Translations under genes and position numbers: made by a program | Part shown: positions 26,933 to 38,409 of the stretch, in pieces | Layout of the letters: each line of letters starts with the position of its first letter | How positions within the stretch are numbered: the first letter of the stretch is position 1 | Assembly (NCBI GenBank): GCA_027886175.1 | Contig: JAJNNQ010000139.1 | Span: 558,001 to 622,000, forward strand | Length of the DNA stretch: 64,000 nucleotides | Direction of reading: 5' to 3' | Source: Phylloscopus collybita | Taxonomy: Eukaryota; Chordata; Aves; Passeriformes; Phylloscopidae | The notes under the pieces: model-generated | The model's database searches: none | What the model was told of the DNA's origin: nothing | What the model saw: the letters and a program-made list of their open reading frames with translations, nothing else

Positions 26933-29900
26933 GTGATCCTGTTGTGGAAAAGGCAGGAAAGTGGCTGCAAAAGCGTTTTGGCTTGCTGGAAGCAGCAGCA
27001 AGCACGCGGGCTTCTCTGCACGCTGCAAACACAAAACAGAAGCACCTACACGGCGAGAGGAGACGGCCTGACACCGGCTGCACTCAGTACAGCTCTGGGC
27101 TGCTGCCAGGAAAGGTATTTCAAGGAACTAGCCACGGGGACTCTGCACTGTGCTGGGACAGTTTCTACAAGGTGACCAGAAGCTGTTCGCCAGCACCCGC
27201 TTGCAGCGACCGAGTTCGGCTTTCCACGTTCTTCCCCGGCTCTCTTTCGCTTCTCCGCACAAGCTGCGGCTGTACCGAAGACGCCGCTGGCTGTGCTTCC
27301 GCGAAGCGCTGCTTTCTCGGCAAAACGCAGCTTCTCGTTCTTGACAGCTCTGCTATGCAGAAGCACAGGAAAGCCGGCAGAGCTGCTCCTCTAGCTGCTC
27401 TACGCAGAGGCAACTGTAAATCAGCTAGACAGTGATGCTGTTGTGGAAAAGGCAGGAAAGTGGCTGCAAAAGCGTTTTGGCTTGCTGGAAGCAGCAGCAT
27501 GCACGCAGGCTTCTCTGCACGCTGCAAACACAAAACAGAAGCACCTACACGGCGAGAGGAGACGGCCTGACACCTGCTGCACTCAGTACAGCTCTGGGCT
27601 GCTGCCAGGAAAGGTATTTCAAGGAACTAGCCACGGGGACTCTGCACTGTGCTGGGACAGTTTCTACAAGGTGACCAGAAGCTGTTCGCCAGCACCCGCT
27701 TGCAGCGACCGAGTTCGGCTTTCCACGTTCTTCCCCGGCTCTCTTTCGCTTCTCCGCACAAGCTGCGGCTGTACCGAAGACGCCGCTGGCTGTGCTTCCG
27801 CGAAGCGCTGCTTTCTCGGCTCAACGCAGCTTCTCGTTCTTGACAGCTCTGCTATGCAGAAGCACAGGAAAGCCGGCAGAGCTGCTCCTCTAGCTGCTCT
27901 ACGCAGAGGCAACTGTAAATCAGCTAGACAGTGATCCTGTTGTGGAAAAGGCAGGAAAGTGGCTGCAAAAGCGTTTTGGCTTGCTGGAAGCAGCAGCATG
28001 CACGCGGGCTTCTCTGCACGCTGCAAACACAAAACAGAAGCACCTACACGGCGAGAGGATACTGCCTGACACCTGCTGCACTCAGTACAGCTCTGGGCTG
28101 CTGCCAGGAAAGGTATTTCAAGGAACTAGCCACGGGGACTCTGCACTGTGCTGGGAGAGTTTCTACAAGGTGACCAGAAGCTGTTCGCCAGCACCCGCTT
28201 GCAGCGACCGAGTTCGGCTTTCCACGTTCTTCCCCGGCTCTCTTTCGCTTCTCCGCACAAGCTGCGGCTGTACCGAAGACGCCGCTGGCTGTGCTTCCGC
28301 GAAGCGCTGCTTTCTCGGCAAAACGCAGCTTCTCGTTCTTGACAGCTCTGCTATGCAGAAGCACAGGAAAGCCGGCAGAGCTGCTCCTCTAGCTGCTCTA
28401 CGCAGAGGCAACTGTAAATCAGCTAGACAGTGATCCTGTTGTGGAAAAGGCAGGAAAGTGGCTGCAAAAGCGTTTTGGCTTGCTGGAAGCAGCAGCAAGC
28501 ACGCGGGCTTCTCTGCACGCTGCAAACACAAAACAGAAGCACCTACACGGCGAGAGGAGACTGCCTGACACCTGCTGCACTCAGTACAGCTCTGGGCTGC
28601 TGCCAGGAAAGGTATTTCAAGGAACTCGCCACGGGGACTCTGCACTGTGCTGGGAGAGTTTCTACAAGGTGACCAGAAGCTGTTCGCCAGCACCCGCTTG
28701 CAGCGACCGAGTTCGGCTTTCCACGTTCTTCCCCGGCTCTCTTTCGCTTCTCCGCACAAGCTGCGGCTGTACCGAAGACGCCGCTGGCTGTGCTTCCGCG
28801 AAGCGCTGCTTTCTCGGCAAAACGCAGCTTCTCGTTCTTGACAGCTCTGCTATGCAGAAGCACAGGAAAGCCGGCAGAGCTGCTCCTCTAGCTGCTCTAC
28901 GCAGAGGCAACTGTAAATCAGGTAGACAGTGATGCTGTTGTGGAAAAGGCAGGAAAGTGGCTGCAAAAGCGTTTTGGCTTGCTGGGAGCAGCAGCAAGCA
29001 CGCGGGTTTCTCTGCACGCTGCAAACACAAAACAGAAGCACCTACACGGCGAGAGGAGACTGCCTGACACCTGCTGCACTCAGTACAGCTCTGGGCTGCT
29101 GCCAGGAAAGGTATTTCAAGGAACTAGCCACGGGGACTCTGCACTGTGCTGGGACAGTTTCTACAAGGTGACCAGAAGCTGTTCGCCAGCACCCGCTTGC
29201 AGCGACCGAGTTCGGCTTTCCACGTTCTTCCCCGGCTCTCTTTCGCTTCTCCGCACAAGCTGCGGCTGTACCGAAGACGCCGCTGGCTGTGCTTCCGCGA
29301 AGCGCTGCTTTCTCGGCAAAACGCAGCTTCTCGTTCTTGACAGCTCTGCTATGCAGAAGCACAGGAAAGCCGGCAGAGCTGCTCCTCTAGCTGCTCTACG
29401 CAGAGGCAACTGTAAATCAGCTAGACAGTGATGCTGTTGTGGAAAAGGCAGGAAAGTGGCTGCAAAAGCGTTTTGGCTTGCTGGAAGCAGCAGCAAGCAC
29501 GCGGGCTTCTCTGCACGCTGCAAACACAAAACAGAAGCACCTACACGGCGAGAGGAGACTGCCTGACACCTGCTGCACTCAGTACAGCTCTGGGCTGCTG
29601 CCAGGAAAGGTATTTCAAGGAACTAGCCACGGGGACTCTGCACTGTGCTGGGAGAGTTTGTACAAGGTGACCAGAAGCTGTTCGCCAGCACCCGCTTGCA
29701 GCGACCGAGTTCGGCTTTCCACGTTCTTCCCCGGCTCTCTTTCGCTTCTCCGCACAAGCTGCGGCTGTAGCGAAGACGCCGCTGGCTGTGCTTCCGCGAA
29801 GCGCTGCTTTCTCGGCAAAACGCAGCTTCTCGTTCTTGACAGCTCTGCTATGCAGAAGCACAGGAAAGCCGGCAGAGCTGCTCCTCTAGCTGCTCTACGC

Positions 29901-30425
29901 AGAGGCAACTGTAAATCAGCTAGACAGTGATCCTGTTGTGGAATAGGCAAGAAAGTGGCTGCAAAAGCGTTTTGGCTTGCTGGAAGCAGCAGCAAGCACG
30001 CGGGCTTCTCTGCACGCTGCAAACACAAAACAGAAGCACCTACACGGCGAGAGGATACTGCCTGACACCTGCTGCACTCAGTACAGCTCTGGGCTGCTGC
30101 CAGGAAAGGTATTTCAAGGAACTAGCCACGGGGACTCTGCACTGTGCTGGGAGAGTTTGTACAAGGTGACCAGAAGCTGTTCGCCAGCACCCGCTTGCAG
30201 CGACCGAGTTCGGCTTTCCACGTTCTTCCCCGGCTCTCTTTCGCTTCTCCGCACAAGCTGCGGCTGTACCGAAGACGCCGCTGGCTGTGCTTCCGCGAAG
30301 CGCTGCTTTCTCGGCAAAACGCAGCTTCTCGTTCTTGACAGCTCTGCTATGCAGAAGCACAGGAAAGCCGGCAGAGCTGCTCCTCTAGCTGCTCTACGCA
30401 GAGGCAACTGTAAATCAGCTAGACA
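26933..30425 (+). repeat. 7-monomer higher-order repeat, copy 2 (3493 bp)
   Basis: Slots 2-7 have the same diagnostic markers as copy 1. Slot 1 differs: it has m57G and m133G with m144G and lacks m442G, so slot 1 has been replaced or converted relative to copies 1 and 4. Confidence 0.9.
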
Positions 30426-33400
30426 GTGATCCTGTTGTGGAAAAGGCAGGAAAGTGGCTGCAAAAGCGTTTTGGCTTGCTGGAAGCAGCAGCAAGCACGC
30501 GGGCTTCTCTGCACGCTGCAAACACAAAACAGAAGCACCTACACGGCGAGAGGAGACTGCCTGACACCGGCTGCACTCAGTACAGCTCTGGGCTGCTGCC
30601 AGGAAAGGTATTTCAAGGAACTAGCCACGGGGACTCTGCACTGTGCTGGGACAGTTTCTACAAGGTGACCAGAAGCTGTTCGCCAGCACCCGCTTGCAGC
30701 GACCGAGTTCGGCTTTCCACGTTCTTCCCCGGCTCTCTTTCGCTTCTCCGCACAAGCTGCGGCTGTACCGAAGACGCCGCTGGCTGTGCTTCCGCGAAGC
30801 GCTGCTTTCTCGGCAAAACGCAGCTTCTCGTTCTTGACAGCTCTGCTATGCAGAAGCACAGGAAAGCCGGCAGAGCTGCTCCTCTAGCTGCTCTACGCAG
30901 AGGCAACTGTAAATCAGCTAGACAGTGATGCTGTTGTGGAAAAGGCAGGAAAGTGGCTGCAAAAGCGTTTTGGCTTGCTGGAAGCAGCAGCATGCACGCA
31001 GGCTTCTCTGCACGCTGCAAACACAAAACAGAAGCACCTACACGGCGAGAGGAGACGGCCTGACACCTGCTGCACTCAGTACAGCTCTGGGCTGCTGCCA
31101 GGAAAGGTATTTCAAGGAACTAGCCACGGGGACTCTGCACTGTGCTGGGACAGTTTCTACAAGGTGACCAGAAGCTGTTCGCCAGCACCCGCTTGCAGCG
31201 ACCGAGTTCGGCTTTCCACGTTCTTCCCCGGCTCTCTTTCGCTTCTCCGCACAAGCTGCGGCTGTACCGAAGACGCCGCTGGCTGTGCTTCCGCGAAGCG
31301 CTGCTTTCTCGGCTCAACGCAGCTTCTCGTTCTTGACAGCTCTGCTATGCAGAAGCACAGGAAAGCCGGCAGAGCTGCTCCTCTAGCTGCTCTACGCAGA
31401 GGCAACTGTAAATCAGCTAGACAGTGATCCTGTTGTGGAAAAGGCAGGAAAGTGGCTGCAAAAGCGTTTTGGCTTGCTGGAAGCAGCAGCATGCACGCGG
31501 GCTTCTCTGCACGCTGCAAACACAAAACAGAAGCACCTACACGGCGAGAGGATACTGCCTGACACCTGCTGCACTCAGTACAGCTCTGGGCTGCTGCCAG
31601 GAAAGGTATTTCAAGGAACTAGCCACGGGGACTCTGCACTGTGCTGGGAGAGTTTCTACAAGGTGACCAGAAGCTGTTCGCCAGCACCCGCTTGCAGCGA
31701 CCGAGTTCGGCTTTCCACGTTCTTCCCCGGCTCTCTTTCGCTTCTCCGCACAAGCTGCAGCTGTACCGAAGACGCCGCTGGCTGTGCTTCCGCGAAGCGC
31801 TGCTTTCTCGGCAAAACGCAGCTTCTCGTTCTTGACAGCTCTGCTATGCAGAAGCACAGGAAAGCCGGCAGAGCTGCTCCTCTAGCTGCTCTACGCAGAG
31901 GCAACTGTAAATCAGCTAGACAGTGATCCTGTTGTGGAAAAGGCAGGAAAGTGGCTGCAAAAGCGTTTTGGCTTGCTGGAAGCAGCAGCAAGCACGCGGG
32001 CTTCTCTGCACGCTGCAAACACAAAACAGAAGCACCTACACGGCGAGAGGAGACTGCCTGACACCTGCTGCACTCAGTACAGCTCTGGGCTGCTGCCAGG
32101 AAAGGTATTTCAAGGAACTCGCCACGGGGACTCTGCACTGTGCTGGGAGAGTTTCTACAAGGTGACCAGAAGCTGTTCGCCAGCACCCGCTTGCAGCGAC
32201 CGAGTTCGGCTTTCCACGTTCTTCCCCGGCTCTCTTTCGCTTCTCCGCACAAGCTGCGGCTGTAGCGAAGACGCCGCTGGCTGTGCTTCCGCGAAGCGCT
32301 GCTTTCTCGGCAAAACGCAGCTTCTCGTTCTTGACAGCTCTGCTATGCAGAAGCACAGGAAAGCCGGCAGAGCTGCTCCTCTAGCTGCTCTACGCAGAGG
32401 CAACTGTAAATCAGCTAGACAGTGATGCTGTTGTGGAAAAGGCAGGAAAGTGGCTGCAAAAGCGTTTTGGCTTGCTGGGAGCAGCAGCAAGCACGCGGGT
32501 TTCTCTGCACGCTGCAAACACAAAACAGAAGCACCTACACGGCGAGAGGAGACTGCCTGACACCTGCTGCACTCAGTACAGCTCTGGGCTGCTGCCAGGA
32601 AAGGTATTTCAAGGAACTAGCCACGGGGACTCTGCACTGTGCTGGGACAGTTTCTACAAGGTGACCAGAAGCTGTTCGCCAGCACCCGCTTGCAGCAACC
32701 GAGTTCAGCTTTCCACGTTCTTCCCCGGCTCTCTTTCGCTTCTCCGCACAAGCTGCGGCTGTACCGAAGACGCCGCTGGCTGTGCTTCCGCGAAGCGCTG
32801 CTTTCTCGGCAAAACGCAGCTTCTCGTTCTTGACAGCTCTGCTATGCAGAAGCACAGGAAAGCCGGCAGAGCTGCTCCTCTAGCTGCTCTACGCAGAGGC
32901 AACTGTAAATCAGCTAGACAGTGATGCTGTTGTGGAAAAGGCAGGAAAGTGGCTGCAAAAGCGTTTTGGCTTGCTGGAAGCAGCAGCAAGCACGCGGGCT
33001 TCTCTGCACGCTGCAAACACAAAACAGAAGCACCTACACGGCGAGAGGAGACTGCCTGACACCTGCTGCACTCAGTACAGCTCTGGGCTGCTGCCAGGAA
33101 AGGTATTTCAAGGAACTAGCCACGGGGACTCTGCACTGTGCTGGGAGAGTTTGTACAAGGTGACCAGAAGCTGTTCGCCAGCACCCGCTTGCAGCGACCG
33201 AGTTCGGCTTTCCACGTTCTTCCCCGGCTCTCTTTCGCTTCTCCGCACAAGCTGCGGCTGTAGCGAAGACGCCGCTGGCTGTGCTTCCGCGAAGCGCTGC
33301 TTTCTCGGCAAAACGCAGCTTCTCGTTCTTGACAGCTCTGCTATGCAGAAGCACAGGAAAGCCGGCAGAGCTGCTCCTCTAGCTGCTCTACGCAGAGGCA

Positions 33401-33918
33401 ACTGTAAATCAGCTAGACAGTGATCCTGTTGTGGAATAGGCAAGAAAGTGGCTGCAAAAGCGTTTTGGCTTGCTGGAAGCAGCAGCAAGCACGCGGGCTT
33501 CTCTGCACGCTGCAAACACAAAACAGAAGCACCTACACGGCGAGAGGATACTGCCTGACACCTGCTGCACTCAGTACAGCTCTGGGCTGCTGCCAGGAAA
33601 GGTATTTCAAGGAACTAGCCACGGGGACTCTGCACTGTGCTGGGAGAGTTTGTACAAGGTGACCAGAAGCTGTTCGCCAGCACCCGCTTGCAGCGACCGA
33701 GTTCGGCTTTCCACGTTCTTCCCCGGCTCTCTTTCGCTTCTCCGCACAAGCTGCGGCTGTACCGAAGACGCCGCTGGCTGTGCTTCCGCGAAGCGCTGCT
33801 TTCTCGGCAAAACGCAGCTTCTCGTTCTTGACAGCTCTGCTATGCAGAAGCACAGGAAAGCCGGCAGAGCTGCTCCTCTAGCTGCTCTACGCAGAGGCAA
33901 CTGTAAATCAGCTAGACA
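30426..33918 (+). repeat. 7-monomer higher-order repeat, copy 3 (3493 bp)
   Basis: Order is as in copies 1 and 2 with local changes. Slot 1 has m57G, m133T and m144G. Slot 3 (31424) carries a CpG to CpA change at 31759. Slot 4 (31923) has lost m493G and gained m343G, a marker normally in slot 6, which suggests patchy gene conversion. Slot 5 (32422) has private CpG changes in GCGACC and TTCGGC. Confidence 0.88.
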
Positions 33919-36912
33919 GTGATCCTGTTGTGGAAAAGGCAGGAAAGTGGCTGCAAAAGCGTTTTGGCTTGCTGAAAGCAGCAGCAAGCACGCGGGCTTC
34001 TCTGCACGCTGCAAACACAAAACAGAAGCACCTACACGGCGAGAGGAGACTGCCTGACACCGGCTGCACTCAGTACAGCTCTGGGCTGCTGCCAGGAAAG
34101 GTATTTCAAGGAACTAGCCACGGGGACTCTGCACTGTGCTGGGACAGTTTCTACAAGGTGACCAGAAGCTGTTCGCCAGCACCCGCTTGCAGCGACCGAG
34201 TTCGGCTTTCCACGTTCTTCCCCGGCTCTCTTTCGCTTCTCCGCACAAGCTGCGGCTGTACCGAAGACGCCGCTGGCTGTGCTTCCGCGAAGCGCTGCTT
34301 TCTCGGCAAAACGCAGCTTCTCGTTCTTGACAGCTCTGCTATGCAGAAGCACAGGAAAGGCGGCAGAGCTGCTCCTCTAGCTGCTCTACGCAGAGGCAAC
34401 TGTAAATCAGCTAGACAGTGATGCTGTTGTGGAAAAGGCAGGAAAGTGGCTGCAAAAGCGTTTTGGCTTGCTGGAAGCAGCAGCATGCACGCAGGCTTCT
34501 CTGCACGCTGCAAACACAAAACAGAAGCATCTACACGGCGAGAGGAGACGGCCTGACACCTGCTGCACTCAGTACAGCTCTGGGCTGCTGCCAGGAAAGG
34601 TATTTCAAGGAACTAGCCACGGGGACTCTGCACTGTGCTGGGACAGTTTCTACAAGGTGACCAGAAGCTGTTCGCCAGCACCCGCTTGCAGCGACCGAGT
34701 TCGGCTTTCCACGTTCTTCCCCGGCTCTCTTTCGCTTCTCCGCACAAGCTGCGGCTGTACCGAAGACGCCGCTGGCTGTGCTTCCGCGAAGCGCTGCTTT
34801 CTCGGCTCAACGCAGCTTCTCGTTCTTGACAGCTCTGCTATGCAGAAGCACAGGAAAGCCGGCAGAGCTGCTCCTCTAGCTGCTCTACGCAGAGGCAACT
34901 GTAAATCAGCTAGACAGTGATCCTGTTGTGGAAAAGGCAGGAAAGTGGCTGCAAAAGCGTTTTGGCTTGCTGGAAGCAGCAGCATGCACGCGGGCTTCTC
35001 TGCACGCTGCAAACACAAAACAGAAGCACCTACACGGCGAGAGGATACTGCCTGACACCTGCTGCACTCAGTACAGCTCTGGGCTGCTGCCAGGAAAGGT
35101 ATTTCAAGGAACTAGCCACGGGGACTCTGCACTGTGCTGGGACAGTTTCTACAAGGTGACCAGAAGCTGTTCGCCAGCACCCGCTTGCAGCGACCGAGTT
35201 CGGCTTTCCACGTTCTTCCCCGGCTCTCTTTCGCTTCTCCGCACAAGCTGCGGCTGTACCGAAGACGCCGCTGGCTGTGCTTCCGCGAAGCGCTGCTTTC
35301 TCGGCAAAACGCAGCTTCTCGTTCTTGACAGCTCTGCTATGCAGAAGCACAGGAAAGCCGGCAGAGCTGCTCCTCTAGCTGCTCTACGCAGAGGCAACTG
35401 TAAATCAGGTAGACAGTGATGCTGTTGTGGAAAAGGCAGGAAAGTGGCTGCAAAAGCGTTTTGGCTTGCTGGGAGCAGCAGCAAGCACGCGGGTTTCTCT
35501 GCACGCTGCAAACACAAAACAGAAGCACCTACACGGCGAGAGGAGACTGCCTGACACCTGCTGCACTCAGTACAGCTCTGGGCTGCTGCCAGGAAAGGTA
35601 TTTCAAGGAACTAGCCACGGGGACTCTGCACTGTGCTGGGACAGTTTCTACAAGGTGACCAGAAGCTGTTCACCAGCACCCGCTTGCAGCGACCGAGTTC
35701 GGCTTTCCACGTTCTTCCCCGGCTCTCTTTCGCTTCTCCGCACAAACTGCGGCTGTACCGAAGACGCCGCTGGCTGTGCTTCCGCGAAGCGCTGCTTTCT
35801 CGGCAAAACGCAGCTTCTCGTTCTTGACAGCTCTGCTATGCAGAAGCACAGGAAAGCCGGCAGAGCTGCTCCTCTAGCTGCTCTACGCAGAGGCAACTGT
35901 AAATCAGCTAGACAGTGATGCTGTTGTGGAAAAGGCAGGAAAGTGGCTGCAAAAGCGTTTTGGCTTGCTGGAAGCAGCAGCAAGCACGCGGGCTTCTCTG
36001 CACGCTGCAAACACAAAACAGAAGCACCTACACGGCGAGAGGAGACTGCCTGACACCTGCTGCACTCAGTACAGCTCTGGGCTGCTGCCAGGAAAGGTAT
36101 TTCAAGGAACTAGCCACGGGGACTCTGCACTGTGCTGGGAGAGTTTGTACAAGGTGACCAGAAGCTGTTCGCCAGCACCCGCTTGCAGCGACCGAGTTCG
36201 GCTTTCCACGTTCTTCCCCGGCTCTCTTTCGCTTCTCCGCACAAGCTGCGGCTGTAGCGAAGACGCCGCTGGCTGTGCTTCCGCGAAGCGCTGCTTTCTC
36301 GGCAAAACGCAGCTTCTCGTTCTTGACAGCTCTGCTATGCAGAAGCACAGGAAAGCCGGCAGAGCTGCTCCTCTAGCTGCTCTACGCAGAGGCAACTGTA
36401 AATCAGCTAGACAGTGATCCTGTTGTGGAATAGGCAAGAAAGTGGCTGCAAAAGCGTTTTGGCTTGCTGGAAGCAGCAGCAAGCACGCGGGCTTCTCTGC
36501 ACGCTGCAAACACAAAACAGAAGCACCTACACGGCGAGAGGATACTGCCTGACACCTGCTGCACTCAGTACAGCTCTGGGCTGCTGCCAGGAAAGGTATT
36601 TCAAGGAACTAGCCACGGGGACTCTGCACTGTGCTGGGAGAGTTTGTACAAGGTGACCAGAAGCTGTTCGCCAGCACCCGCTTGCAGCGACCGAGTTCGG
36701 CTTTCCACGTTCTTCCCCGGCTCTCTTTCGCTTCTCCGCACAAGCTGCGGCTGTACCGAAGACGCCGCTGGCTGTGCTTCCGCGAAGCGCTGCTTTCTCG
36801 GCAAAACGCAGCTTCTCGTTCTTGACAGCTCTGCTATGCAGAAGCACAGGAAAGCCGGCAGAGCTGCTCCTCTAGCTGCTCTACGCAGAGGCAACTGTAA
36901 ATCAGCTAGACA
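33919..36912 (+). repeat. 7-monomer higher-order repeat, copy 4, missing one monomer (2994 bp)
   Basis: Slots 1, 2, 5, 6 and 7 are present (33919, 34418, 35416, 35915, 36414). Slots 3 and 4 are represented by one monomer (34917) with m69T/m130T of slot 3 and m493G of slot 4. Slot 1 again shows m57A/m144G/m442G as in copy 1. After slot 7 the 7-monomer pattern ends. Confidence 0.87.
34917..35415 (+). repeat. Chimeric monomer replacing slots 3 and 4
   Basis: Its left part has the slot 3 markers (m69T, m130T with m198A) and its right end has m493G, otherwise seen only in slot-4 monomers (16953, 24937, 28430). An unequal exchange between neighbouring monomers would produce exactly this and delete 499 bp. 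One detail does not fit a single clean exchange: m227 is C here but G in both presumed parents, so a small conversion or a different donor is also needed. Confidence 0.7.
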
Positions 36913-38409
36913 GTGATCCTGTTGTGGAAAAGGCAGGAAAGTGGCTGCAAAAGCGTTTTGGCTTGCTGGAAGCAGCAGCAAGCACGCGGGCTTCTCTGCA
37001 CGCTGCAAACACAAAACAGAAGCACCTACACGGCGAGAGGAGACTGCCTGACACCTGCTGCACTCAGTACAGCTCTGGGCTGCTGCCAGGAAAGGTATTT
37101 CAAGGAACTAGCCACGGGGACTCTGCACTGTGCTGGGACAGTTTCTACAAGGTGACCAGAAGCTGTTCGCCAGCACCCGCTTGCAGCGACCGAGTTCAAC
37201 TTTCCACGTTCTTCCCCGGCTCTCTTTCGCTTCTCCGCACAAGCTGCGGCTGTACCGAAGACGCCGCTGGCTGTGCTTCCGCGAAGCGCTGCTTTCTCGG
37301 CAAAACGCAGCTTCTCGTTCTTGACAGCTCTGCTATGCAGAAGCACAGGAAAGCCGGCAGAGCTGCTCCTCTAGCTGCTCTACGCAGAGGCAACTGTAAA
37401 TCAGCTAGACAGTGATCCTGTTGTGGAAAAGGCAAGAAAGTGGCTGCAAAAGCGTTTTGGCTTGCTGGAAGCAGCAGCAAGCACGCGGGCTTCTCTGCAC
37501 GCTGCAAACACAAAACAGAAGCACCTACACGGCGAGAGGATACTGCCTGACACCTGCTGCACTCAGTACAGCTCTGGGCTGCTGCCAGGAAAGGTATTTC
37601 AAGGAACTCGCCACGGGGACTCTGCACTGTGCTGGGAGAGTTTCTACAAGGTGACCAGAAGCTGTTCGCCAGCACCCGCTTGCAGCGACCGAGTTCGGCT
37701 TTCCACGTTCTTCCCCGGCTCTCTTTCGCTTCTCCGCACAAGCTGCGGCTGTACCGAAGACGCCGCTGGCTGTGCTTCCGCGAAGCGCTGCTTTCTCGGC
37801 AAAACGCAGCTTCTCGTTCTTGACAGCTCTGCTATGCAGAAGCACAGGAAAGCCGGCAGAGCTGCTCCTCTAGCTGCTCTACGCAGAGGCAACTGTAAAT
37901 CAGCTAGACAGTGATCCTGTTGTGGAAAAGGCAGGAAAGTGGCTGCAAAAGCGTTTTGGCTTGCTGAAAGCAGCAGCAAGCACGCGGGCTTCTCTGCACG
38001 CTGCAAACACAAAACAGAAGCACCTACACGGCGAGAGGAGACTGCCTGACACCTGCTGCACTCAGTACAGCTCTGGGCTGCTGCCAGGAAAGGTATTTCA
38101 AGGAACTAGCCACGGGGACTCTGCACTGTGCTGGGACAGTTTCTACAAGGTGACCAGAAGCTGTTCGCCAGCACCCGCTTGCAGCGACCGAGTTCGGCTT
38201 TCCACGTTCTTCCCCGGCTCTCTTTCGCTTCTCCGCACAAGCTGCGGCTGTACCGAAGACGCCGCTGGCTGTGCTTCCGCGAAGCGCTGCTTTCTCGGCA
38301 AAACGCAGCTTCTCGTTCTTGACAGCTCTGCTATGCAGAAGCACAGGAAAGCCGGCAGAGCTGCTCCTCTAGCTGCTCTACGCAGAGGCAACTGTAAATC
38401 AGCTAGACA
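36913..38409 (+). repeat. Three linking monomers
   Basis: Markers: 286A/287A (36913); 24A/130T/198C/227G (37412); 57A (37911). The series resembles the start of the 8-monomer repeat (286A/287A, then 24A, then 57A at 4977-6473 and 8969-10465), although the middle monomer differs in its inner markers. Confidence 0.8.
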
